From positions 9,723 to 15,329 of the forward strand of contig QHOR01000085.1 in assembly GCA_003219395.1 (NCBI GenBank): 5,607 nucleotides of DNA, written 5' to 3'. Each line of letters opens with the position of its first letter. The stretch's first letter is position 1. The notes beneath the pieces are model-generated. The model was given only the letters and a program-made list of their open reading frames with translations. It ran no database searches and had not been told where the DNA came from. The translations under genes were made by a program, and so were the position numbers. Shown in pieces: positions 1 through 5,607 of the stretch. This DNA is from Verrucomicrobiota bacterium. Lineage in GTDB: Bacteria > Verrucomicrobiota > Verrucomicrobiia > Chthoniobacterales > UBA10450.

Positions 1-1550
1 CGTTGCTGCATTCATTCTTCTACGAAGAGGCGCGGCGCGTTTTCACGTCGGTAGCTGAGCGCGATCCCGAATGCGCCATGGCTCAGTGGGGCATCGCCAT
101 GACGTGGTGGCATCCGATCTGGACGCCGCCCAGACCTGATGAGATGAGCGCCGGCAAAGCGGCCATTGAAAAAGCAATGAGAATGAATGCCGGAACGGAT
201 CCAGAGCGCGGATTCATTACGGCACTCAATATTTATTACAACACACCGGACGGGTCGAGCGCAGGCGTGGTGGGACAATCGTGTCACGGACCCGTCGGTC
301 CACGGGACCGTGTGATCGCTTACGAAAAAGCGATGGACCAGCTGCACCAGAAGTATCCGCACGATTTTGAGGTGCAAGCCTTCTATGGTTTCGCGGTCCT
401 GGGGGTTGGGTACGCCACGCCCGACGATACGAGTTTGTCGAAACAGCTCGAGGCAGCCGCCGTCTTTGAAAAGCTTTGGAAGCAAAACCCAAATCATCCC
501 GGCGTCGTTCATTACCTGATCCATTGCTATGATTACCCAACACTCGCCCAACGCGGATTAGCTGCAGCGCAGAGTTATGCTGCCATCGCGCCATGGGTAC
601 CGCATGCGCTGCACATGCCGTCGCACATTTTCACGCGTCTGGGTATGTGGGATGAATCGATCGCTGCGAATACAGCTTCAGCCGAAGCTTCGCGTGCATA
701 CGCAGCTATGCGCCATCGCGATGCCACTGAATCCGAAGAGTTACACGCGCTCGATTACATGGCCTATTCTTACTTGCAGGAGGCCCGGGACACTGAGGCG
801 AAAAAAATTGTCGAGCTTGCCGCCAAGGTTCGTAAGACAAATCCCGAGTTGGAATTCGGCGCGGCTTATGCTTTAGCAGCAATTCCCACGCGTTATGCCT
901 TCGAGCGGAATGATTGGTCGTTGGCTGCAGCATTGACCATTCCAAATGTCCCCCACTGGTCATCTTTCCCATTCATGGAAGCCTTGATTGAATATGGTCA
1001 CGCGCTCGGACGCGCGCACACCGGCGATCTCAATGGCGCGCGTAAAGCAATCGCCCGGATGCAGCAATTACGCGAAGCGACGAAGGATCCCAAGTTCGAT
1101 TATTTTAAGAAGCATCTCGACCTGCAGACGCAAGCGGCTGCGGCCTGGGTGACCGCAGCCGCAGGTAAAAAGAATGAGGCGATTGAAATGCTCCGTCGCG
1201 CCGCGGACGCAGAGGACATTCTCGGCAAGCACCCGGTGTCGCCCGGTGCATTTATTCCGATCCGCGAACAACTTGGCAGTCTGTTGCTCGAAGCGGGTGA
1301 TTCAAAAGAAGCACGGCGCGAGTTTGAGACCGCACTCAAGATTTATCCGGGACGGTTCAGAGGACTGTATGGTGCGGCGCGAGCTGCCGAGCAAACCGGC
1401 GACAAGCAAAACGCTAGCCGCTATTACGCGAAGCTGGCTGCACAAACCGTAAAAGCTGCCAGCTCACGAGATGAATTGAATCACGTTCGCGAATTCCTCA
1501 CCGACGAAGCTAAAGCGACGGAACCGAACAACGTCAGCGTTCGCAAGTAG
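1..1550 (+). CDS. Tetratricopeptide-repeat protein, 5'-truncated by the window edge
   Basis: The frame is open from the first codons of the window to TAG at 1548-1550, giving at least 515 residues. The TTG at 3 is probably internal: the first visible residues (LLHSFFYEEARRVF) already read as the middle of a TPR helix pair, so the true start should lie upstream. The protein is mostly amphipathic helix pairs with TPR character, clearest at about 5-35 (YEEARRVF, then AMAQWGIAM) and 425-475 (EARREFETALKIYPG, then LYGAARAAEQTGD). The middle carries unusually conserved-looking His/Asp blocks: HPG and HYLIHCYDYP (about 165-179), PHALHMPSHIFTRLGMW (201-217) and LHALDYMAYSYLQ (about 248-260). I recall these blocks from a family of 500-600 residue bacterial TPR proteins with no assigned function. 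TPR arrays usually mediate protein contacts; a partner cannot be named. The downstream peptidase gene follows after 28 bases, so co-transcription is plausible. No lesion is seen in the visible part. Confidence 0.87.
   Translation, partial: LLHSFFYEEARRVFTSVAERDPECAMAQWGIAMTWWHPIWTPPRPDEMSAGKAAIEKAMRMNAGTDPERGFITALNIYYNTPDGSSAGVVGQSCHGPVGPRDRVIAYEKAMDQLHQKYPHDFEVQAFYGFAVLGVGYATPDDTSLSKQLEAAAVFEKLWKQNPNHPGVVHYLIHCYDYPTLAQRGLAAAQSYAAIAPWVPHALHMPSHIFTRLGMWDESIAANTASAEASRAYAAMRHRDATESEELHALDYMAYSYLQEARDTEAKKIVELAAKVRKTNPELEFGAAYALAAIPTRYAFERNDWSLAAALTIPNVPHWSSFPFMEALIEYGHALGRAHTGDLNGARKAIARMQQLREATKDPKFDYFKKHLDLQTQAAAAWVTAAAGKKNEAIEMLRRAADAEDILGKHPVSPGAFIPIREQLGSLLLEAGDSKEARREFETALKIYPGRFRGLYGAARAAEQTGDKQNASRYYAKLAAQTVKAASSRDELNHVREFLTDEAKATEPNNVSVRK
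1134..1162. repeat. Perfect 10-bp GC-rich inverted repeat inside the TPR gene
   Basis: GCGGCTGCGG at 1134-1143 is exactly complementary to CCGCAGCCGC at 1153-1162, with a 9-base loop. It lies in codons for an Ala-rich stretch (AAAAWVTAAAG), and a choice of alternating GCG/GCT and GCC/GCA alanine codons is enough to create it. No T-run follows on either strand, so it is not a standard intrinsic terminator. It may be only a coding by-product, or a stable mRNA stem that slows translation between helices. Confidence 0.55.
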
Positions 1551-1578
1551 CAAAGGTCGGGCGGATCCTGCGTGCAAA

Positions 1579-2838
1579 ATGCCGTTCGCGATCATTGCTT
1601 TGGTTCTCATTCTCGCGCGCACCATCACTGAACTGTGGCTGAGCGGACTCAACCAGCGTCACGTGCGCCAGCACGCGAATGAACTGCCATCTGTATTCCG
1701 CGGAATCATCGACGCGCCGATGTATCGCCGGTCAGTGGATTACACACTGGCCAAGAGCCGCTTTGGCGACGTCGTCAACGTGTTCGATACAGTGCTGCTG
1801 ATTGCGGTGCTTTTTAGCGGATTGTTGCCATGGTTCTTTGAAAGATTCAGCGTGAGTCTCGGCACTTCGACTCTGGCCATGGCCGGTTTTCTTTTCCTTA
1901 CAGCCATTGTGCTGAGCATTCCAGGATTGCCGTTCGCCTGGTACGCGCAATTCAAAATTGAAGAGCGATTCGGTTTCAACACCACAAGCATAAAAACGTG
2001 GATCGCCGATCGTGTGAAAGGATTTCTGCTCGCAGCGCTGCTTGGCTACCCGTTGCTTCTGCTGGTATTAAAACTGATCGAGTGGACTGGCACAATCTGG
2101 TGGCTTTGGGCGGCCGCGCTTGTCATTGTCTTTCAATTGATTCTGCTGTTGATCGCGCCGGCAGTTATCATGCCGCTTTTCAACAAGTTCACACCACTGC
2201 CCGAAGGAGAGTTGCGCCAACGTCTCTTTGCACTGGCGCAGCGTACTAAATTTCCCACGCGCAGCATCGAAGTGATGGACGGCAGTAAACGCTCCCGTCA
2301 CTCCAACGCGTTTTTTACCGGCTTTGGAGGCCTTAGAAAAATCGTGCTATTTGACACATTGATCGCACAGCTTACCGAACCGGAGCTGGAAGCTGTACTC
2401 GCGCACGAGATCGGACATTACAAAAAGCGCCACATAATCAAGATGCTCGCGGTTTCCATCGCTGGTGTATTTCTCGGATTCGCCGCAATCGCGTGGCTTG
2501 CGCGCCAGCAGTGGTTTTATCGCGCGTTTGGTTTCGCTTATCACGGAGGGTTTGCCGCCGCGAATGTGCTCCCGGCCATATTGCTGTTCGCGCTGCTGGC
2601 AGAGACAATAACCTTCTGGGTTTCGCCGTTCATTCACAACTGGTCGCGCCGTTTTGAATACCAGGCGGATGCATTTGCGTGTGCGACAATAGAAGAGACG
2701 CAGTCACTGGTTCAAGCATTGCGCAAATTGAGCGAAAAAAACCTCAGCAATCTCACGCCTCATCCGTTTTACAGCAGGTTTTATTACTCGCATCCCACGC
2801 TGCTCGAACGGGAACGCGCTTTGCGAAAAGCGGCTTAG
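1579..2838 (+). CDS. M48 family membrane metallopeptidase, Ste24/CAAX protease type
   Basis: A 419-residue zinc endopeptidase of the inner membrane, close to the usual length for bacterial Ste24-like proteins. Five N-terminal membrane helices (about 2-23, 70-87, 98-118, 148-167, 173-197) match the CAAX-protease N-terminal domain, including the loop motif ERFGFNTTSIKTW and the segment PLFNKFTPLPEGELR. The peptidase domain follows: SNAFFTGFG at 242-250, the zinc site HEIGH at 276-280 (ligands H276 and H280, catalytic base E277), and EYQADAFA at 360-367, where E360 is the expected third ligand. Two more helices lie at about 287-308 and 330-352, and a conserved SHP is at 404-406. All catalytic residues are present, so it should be active. 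The eukaryotic relatives cut prenylated CAAX proteins; bacteria generally lack these, and the native substrate here is unknown. Membrane protein quality control is one inferred role. ATG 1579 is chosen because it directly precedes the first helix; no strong Shine-Dalgarno is visible. HtpX is less likely because it is shorter with fewer helices. Confidence 0.94.
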   Translation: MPFAIIALVLILARTITELWLSGLNQRHVRQHANELPSVFRGIIDAPMYRRSVDYTLAKSRFGDVVNVFDTVLLIAVLFSGLLPWFFERFSVSLGTSTLAMAGFLFLTAIVLSIPGLPFAWYAQFKIEERFGFNTTSIKTWIADRVKGFLLAALLGYPLLLLVLKLIEWTGTIWWLWAAALVIVFQLILLLIAPAVIMPLFNKFTPLPEGELRQRLFALAQRTKFPTRSIEVMDGSKRSRHSNAFFTGFGGLRKIVLFDTLIAQLTEPELEAVLAHEIGHYKKRHIIKMLAVSIAGVFLGFAAIAWLARQQWFYRAFGFAYHGGFAAANVLPAILLFALLAETITFWVSPFIHNWSRRFEYQADAFACATIEETQSLVQALRKLSEKNLSNLTPHPFYSRFYYSHPTLLERERALRKAA

Positions 2839-2851
2839 CGGATACGTAGAA

Positions 2852-2866
2852 TGGCTGATACAGCCA
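2852..2866 (+). terminator. Small hairpin after the M48 gene, possible weak terminator
   Basis: TGGCTG at 2852-2857 pairs perfectly with CAGCCA at 2861-2866 across a three-base loop, 13 bases after the peptidase stop codon. A T-rich stretch (ATTGTTTTGT) begins only about eight bases later, so the spacing is poor for a classical intrinsic terminator. It could instead act as an mRNA 3'-end stem or be part of the adjacent repeat. Confidence 0.25.
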
Positions 2867-2880
2867 CCAGTTGCATTGTT

Positions 2881-2970
2881 TTGTCGTGTCGAGCGAAGAA
2901 ACCACTGGCGCTATTTTCTGACAGTTTGCCAAAAAAGACCTGAGATCCTTCGTTTCACTTAGAATAACGA
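2881..2970. repeat. Candidate degenerate dispersed intergenic repeat with imperfect inverted arms
   Basis: This fills most of the only intergenic gap longer than 100 bases. The left part reads GTCGTGTCGAGCGAAG (2883-2898) and the right part CCTTCGTTTCACTTAGAA (2947-2964). The reverse complement of the right arm resembles the left arm at roughly half of the positions, and several mismatches are transitions that would allow G-U pairs in RNA. Both arms resemble a repeat phrase (GTCGAGCGAAG paired with GAGATCCTTCG followed by CTCAGAATGACA) that I recall as a common intergenic element in environmental bacterial genomes. No coding potential is seen. The identity rests on memory of the phrase; the imperfect inverted relation is visible. 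A miniature transposon remnant is an alternative. Confidence 0.38.
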
Positions 2971-2979
2971 GCTTCTATC

Positions 2980-3960
2980 ATGCTGAGAGTCATTGTTGTT
3001 GGGGCGGGAATTAACGGCGTCGCTGCTGCCATCGAATTAAACAAACGCGGGCATCGGGTGATCCTGATCGATCCAGGACCTTTACCGCATCCGCTGGCGG
3101 CATCGACCGATATCAGTAAAGCGGTTCGCGCAGCTTATGGCGCGGATGAAGACTACACAGATCTAGCCGAACGCTCAATCGAACTATGGCGCAAATGGAA
3201 CGCAGAATTCGGCGCCGAGTTGTATCACGAAATTGGCGTGATGTTCGTGCGTCGCAGGGAGATGAAGCCGGGCGATTTCGAATACGAAAGTTTCAGAACA
3301 TTGGAACGGCGCGGACACAAGGTTCAGCGAATGAATTCAGCGAAACTCTGGAAGCGATTTCCAGCGTGGAATCCTGAATTGTTCCGAGATGGTGTTCTTG
3401 AGCTTGAGGCGGGTTACGCGGAGAGCGGGCGTGTTGTTGCGGCGCTTGTCGAACGCGCCAAATCCAGGGGTGTCGAGCTGCGCAGCGGCAGCCGTTTTGC
3501 ACGTTTAGATGAACATGATCAGCGCGTTGAGGGAATTATCGTCCATGACGAAGAGCGGATCGCTGCCGATCGCATCGTGATCGCGGTCGGCGCGTGGACG
3601 CCCTATCTGCTGCCGTTTACGAAAAAGTTCTTTCGCGCCAGCGGTCAACCGGTGTTTCACTTGAAACCGCCGCAACCTGATCTCTTTGTTTCTGAACGTT
3701 TTCCTGTTTTTGGAGCGGACATCACGACGACCGGATATTACGGCTTTCCGATCAATCGTGACGGTGTCGTGAAGATCGCCAATCACGGGATCGGACGTGA
3801 ACTGTCTCCTGAATCTCCTCGAGGAAGAAGAGAACCTGCGCAAGTTCTTATCATGGGCGTTTCCCGCGCTCGCCGAAGCGCCAATCGTTTACACGCGGTT
3901 GTGCATGTATTGCGATACTCACGATGGGAATTTTTGGATCGCATCCGATCCGGAACATGA
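2980..3960 (+). pseudogene. FAD-dependent amine oxidase, sarcosine oxidase-like: N-terminal part, broken by frameshift
   Basis: This frame carries the first 281 or so residues of a DAO-family flavoenzyme, which would oxidise an N-methyl or secondary amine (amino acid type) with FAD. The dinucleotide site VVGAGINGVAAAIELNKRG has G8, G10 and G13, and D31 ends the second strand. STDISKAVRAAYG at 42-54 matches the flavin-side loop of monomeric sarcosine oxidases, with K47 and R50 at the spacing of the paired arginines there. VGAW (203-206), SGQPVFHLKP and GYYGFPINRDGVVKIANHGIGRE continue the fold. After about R281 the frame turns into Arg-rich sequence (GRREPAQVLIMGVSRARR) unlike the family and stops at TGA 3958, while the expected continuation lies in the next frame. 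The composite would be about 391 residues, the normal length. ATG 2980 directly precedes the first beta strand; no strong ribosome site is seen. The exact substrate cannot be told. The break may be real or a sequence error. Confidence 0.82.
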
Positions 3961-4153
3961 GGGACTCGTGATCGCCGCGGGTGATTGTGGACATGGGTTC
4001 AAATTTGCCCCGGTACTCGGAGAAATAATTGCCGATGCCGTCGAACAAAAATCCAATCCGATTCTGGAAAAATTTCGCTGGCGATCCGCAATACCTGTCG
4101 GAAGCGGGACAGACGTTGCGCGTTTTCGAGGCGAGCATGAATCGACAACGTGA
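3797..4153 (+). pseudogene. FAD-dependent amine oxidase, C-terminal part in the shifted frame
   Basis: This is the continuation of the upstream oxidase one frame over; the real homologous part starts near GAG 3821 (EEEENLRKFLSWAFP). The GTG at 3797 is only a formal start, with no ribosome site, and this frame is open only from 3773. It holds LCMYCDTHDGNFWIA, where the first Cys (codon 3902-3904) aligns by pattern with the cysteine that covalently holds FAD in monomeric sarcosine oxidase, and GHGFKFAPVLGE, whose Lys (codon 4001-4003) aligns with the lysine implicated there in oxygen activation. The tail RWRSAIPVGSGTDVARFRG is the usual family ending. Alone this piece lacks the FAD dinucleotide fold and cannot be an enzyme. 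Its preserved sequence suggests the lesion is very recent, is an assembly error, or is bypassed in translation. The stop TGA is 36 bases from the convergent bshA stop. Confidence 0.8.
3817..3824 (+). other. Frameshift junction in the amine oxidase gene
   Basis: Up to CCT CGA (3817-3822) the first frame reads family-like sequence (GRELSPESPR). From GAG (3821) the second frame does (EEEENLRKF). The change equals one extra base or a loss of two bases (or 3n+2). Between SPESP and the acidic helix, homologues as I recall them have a few extra residues (of the type R-x-V-T), which favours a small deletion, perhaps 11 bases, over an insertion. No convincing slippery sequence is seen, although AGA AGA codons follow. 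Confidence 0.7.
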
Positions 4154-4170
4154 TCCTTGGAAAAGAACAG

Positions 4171-4187
4171 GGATTCTGAACGAATCC
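4171..4187 (-). terminator. Candidate terminator of bshA in the convergent spacer
   Basis: GGATTC (4171-4176) and GAATCC (4182-4187) form a perfect six-base stem with a five-base loop. Read on the minus strand, the hairpin begins two bases after the bshA stop and is followed by CTGTTCTTTTCC, a short T-rich run, as expected of an intrinsic terminator. In the plus direction no T-run follows, so it would serve bshA better than the oxidase. The stem is short, so strength is uncertain. Confidence 0.42.
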
Positions 4188-4189
4188 AG

Positions 4190-5314
4190 CTAACGACTGG
4201 CAAGGGTGCGGCGATACAACGCCTCGTACCGCGGCACAACGCGATCCGCTGAAAACCTTTCCATCACCCGAACGCGACTCTGTTCACCGAGTTCACGCGC
4301 TAAATCCGGAAATTCGACGAGCGCGTCCAGCGCTGCAGCCGCCGCGGTTATGTCGCCAAATGGATATAGAGAAGCGTCACCCACCACTTCGGGAATACCG
4401 CCGACACGAAACGCGACGACCGGTTTCCCATAAAATGCCGTCTCCAGAATGCTCAGACCAAAGCTTTCATATTCGGATGTGTAAAGTCCGGCATCGGCGG
4501 CTTCTAAATACTCTTCTACCGCAGATGTGTTGTGACGAACGACGACGCTCTCGCGGAGTTTCAACTCATCGAGCAGTGGCTCGTAAGGTTTGAAAGAGTC
4601 GCCTGCTAAGATGAACAATTTGAGGCGCGCGCGGTTCTTCGCCATGGCAATCGTGCGCAATAGTAGATCAATACGTTTGACGGGCCGCAAATTTGACATG
4701 TGTAACACAAGAAATTTGTCCGCTACGCCGAGATCGCGTCGAACTTCTTCACGCCTCCTCTTGGGTTTATTCGGAGTGAAGAAATTCGGAATCACTTCAA
4801 TCGGCCGTTTCAAACGAAAAGTTTCCTGGGTTTGAGTTCGCAGACTCTCTGAAACGGCGGTCACCGCATCGGAATGCACCAGGGCATGCTCAATGGCGGT
4901 GCGGTAATCAGGATCCTGGCCAAGCAGAGTGGTATCGCTTCCGTGCAAAGTTGTGACGATGCGTGGAGCTGACGATCCCACGATTTGCGAGGCTAAACAC
5001 GCAGCGAGCGCGTGTGGTACTGCATAATGAACATGAAAAAGATCAAGCCGCTGGGAGCGCGCCACTTCCGCCATTTTTACCGCGAGCGGCAGCGTGTAGT
5101 CAGGACACGGAAACAATGCGTTGTTCGCAAATACGACTCGATGAAAATGCAGGCCCTCCTGTGGCAAGTCCAGGCGGACAGGTTGAGCATAACTAAAGAA
5201 GTAAACTTCATGACCACGGCGTGCCAATTCCGACCCGAGGGCCGTCGCCAAAATCCCACTTCCGCCAATTAACGGAAAACAAGCAATACCAATTTTGAGC
5301 GGCCTCGATTCCAT
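4190..5314 (-). CDS. bshA: N-acetyl-alpha-D-glucosaminyl L-malate synthase BshA (bacillithiol pathway)
   Basis: A 374-residue retaining GT4 glycosyltransferase (GT-B fold, cytosolic) that transfers GlcNAc from UDP-GlcNAc to L-malate, the first step of bacillithiol synthesis. The BshA signature is clear: KIGIACFP with GGSG at 17-20, DLFHVHYAVPHA at 91-102, TTLHGSDTTLLGQDP at 121-135, the SDAVTAVSESL segment at 148-158 and VIPNF at 174-178. The C-terminal nucleotide-binding domain has SNLRPVKR at 207-214 and the GT4 EX7E motif E283 to E291 (ESFGLSILE), then GKPVVAFRVGGIPEVVGD. Length matches the family and no residue of note is missing. The start ATG is fixed by the N-terminal strand position and shares one base with the stop of the upstream minus-strand gene (TAATG), which implies an operon and translational coupling; no separate promoter or Shine-Dalgarno is visible. 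Other GT4 enzymes share the fold, but the HVHYAVPHA and LHGSDTTLLGQDP blocks are specific enough for a firm call. Confidence 0.95.
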   Translation of the reverse strand: MESRPLKIGIACFPLIGGSGILATALGSELARRGHEVYFFSYAQPVRLDLPQEGLHFHRVVFANNALFPCPDYTLPLAVKMAEVARSQRLDLFHVHYAVPHALAACLASQIVGSSAPRIVTTLHGSDTTLLGQDPDYRTAIEHALVHSDAVTAVSESLRTQTQETFRLKRPIEVIPNFFTPNKPKRRREEVRRDLGVADKFLVLHMSNLRPVKRIDLLLRTIAMAKNRARLKLFILAGDSFKPYEPLLDELKLRESVVVRHNTSAVEEYLEAADAGLYTSEYESFGLSILETAFYGKPVVAFRVGGIPEVVGDASLYPFGDITAAAAALDALVEFPDLARELGEQSRVRVMERFSADRVVPRYEALYRRTLASR

Positions 5315-5607
5315 TACAGTTCTGTATAGGCGCGATCGAAGTCAGAAATTTCGTCCCGCTTGATGAATTTCACGTTAGGGGCATCCGCCTTGTTGATGTA
5401 ATGCTGCTCGCTCGCACCAGCCACGTAATGCGTGCATCGAATCACTGATTGCATCCAACGGAAACGCGTATCCCGGGTGGGACTGATTTGCTCCGGACCA
5501 AATGCTTCTCCCGGAATTTCTAAAAAACGATTGCCTCCTTTGTGTAGCAGGAACTTCCCGTCCCGATAACGCGTGCGAACGATCTCTCCTTTGTAACGCT
5601 TATCGAC
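5314..5607 (-). CDS. C-terminal part of an unassigned protein, possibly BshC-like cysteine ligase
   Basis: The minus strand is open from the window edge to TAA at 5316-5314, giving 97 codons without a stop and no start, so this is the 3' end of a longer gene. The translation begins VDKRYKGEIVRTRYRDGKF and ends SDFDRAYTEL. It has no membrane segment. Visible blocks are ISPTRDTRFRWMQS (41-54) and YVAGASEQHY (61-70). The pattern S-P, a nearby Arg, then Q, then Y-V-x-G-x-x-E-x-x-Y resembles the core of BshC, which adds cysteine to glucosamine-malate in the last step of bacillithiol synthesis; the coupling to bshA supports this. It would be atypical, because usual BshC proteins continue with a long C-terminal coiled coil, and here the protein stops about 27 residues after the motif. 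The resemblance is from memory of the pattern and is weak; a different family is quite possible. That the frame is a real gene is well supported by the open length and the TAATG overlap. Confidence 0.62.
   Translation of the reverse strand, partial: VDKRYKGEIVRTRYRDGKFLLHKGGNRFLEIPGEAFGPEQISPTRDTRFRWMQSVIRCTHYVAGASEQHYINKADAPNVKFIKRDEISDFDRAYTEL

Noticed and set aside
12..551. Long minus-strand open frame opposite the TPR gene
   Set aside because: It is antisense to a clearly conserved protein, and its translation (Arg/His-rich, no domain pattern) looks like a shadow frame.
1579..2838. HtpX heat-shock protease as an alternative name for the M48 gene
   Set aside because: HtpX is about 290 residues with about four helices; this protein has five helices before the HEIGH site and Ste24-specific loop motifs.
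2960..2965. TAGAAT as a -10 promoter box for the oxidase gene
   Set aside because: The hexamer is close to consensus, but the region 17 bases upstream (GACCTG) is not a convincing -35 box, the leader would be under ten bases, and it sits in a probable repeat.
3817..3850. Programmed +1 frameshifting at the oxidase junction
   Set aside because: No known slippery heptamer, stop codon in the shift position or strong downstream stem is visible; mutation or sequence error is simpler.
5012..5272. Plus-strand open frames opposite the start of bshA
   Set aside because: They overlap the confident BshA N-terminal domain, have no recognisable motif and differ only as alternative frames of the same bases.
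1..5607. Defence system, prophage or mobile island
   Set aside because: No integrase, transposase, nuclease, toxin or CRISPR-like repeat is visible; the genes look like ordinary chromosomal ones with even composition.

Overview
This is a gene-dense bacterial window of about 50-55% GC by eye, cut at both ends. I see three genes on the plus strand and two on the minus strand, and no tRNA, rRNA, CRISPR array or insertion sequence. The bacillithiol gene bshA, the large TPR protein family and a degenerate intergenic repeat fit a soil or sediment Verrucomicrobiota-like bacterium (Chthoniobacterales type). Acidobacteriota or a related phylum is also possible. That placement is inferred from recalled family distributions, not from a marker gene.

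Layout. 1-1550 (+) is the 3' part of a long tetratricopeptide-repeat protein whose start lies outside the window. 1579-2838 (+) follows after 28 bases and encodes a complete, intact membrane metallopeptidase of the M48/Ste24 (CAAX protease) type. A 141-base gap (2839-2979) holds a small hairpin and what looks like a decayed copy of a dispersed inverted-repeat element. 2980-4153 (+) encodes an FAD-dependent amine oxidase of the monomeric sarcosine oxidase (DAO) type. It is split between two frames by a lesion near 3817-3824, and both halves are otherwise well conserved. After a 36-base convergent spacer with a terminator-like hairpin, 4190-5314 (-) is bshA, the glycosyltransferase of bacillithiol synthesis. 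Its start overlaps by one base the stop of a further minus-strand gene (5314-5607, cut by the window edge), whose C-terminus weakly resembles the core of the cysteine ligase BshC.

How they work together. The minus-strand pair looks like one operon for low-molecular-weight thiol synthesis: BshA makes GlcNAc-malate, and a BshC-type enzyme would add cysteine at the end of the pathway. No BshB deacetylase is seen here. The TPR and M48 genes may be co-transcribed, but nothing links their functions. The flavoenzyme is separate and is either freshly broken or affected by a sequence error.

The points most worth a second look are the frameshifted oxidase with intact cofactor residues, the unusual short BshC-like C-terminus fused by translational coupling to bshA, and the repeat in the 2839-2979 gap. 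I found no clear evidence of a wholly new multi-gene system.
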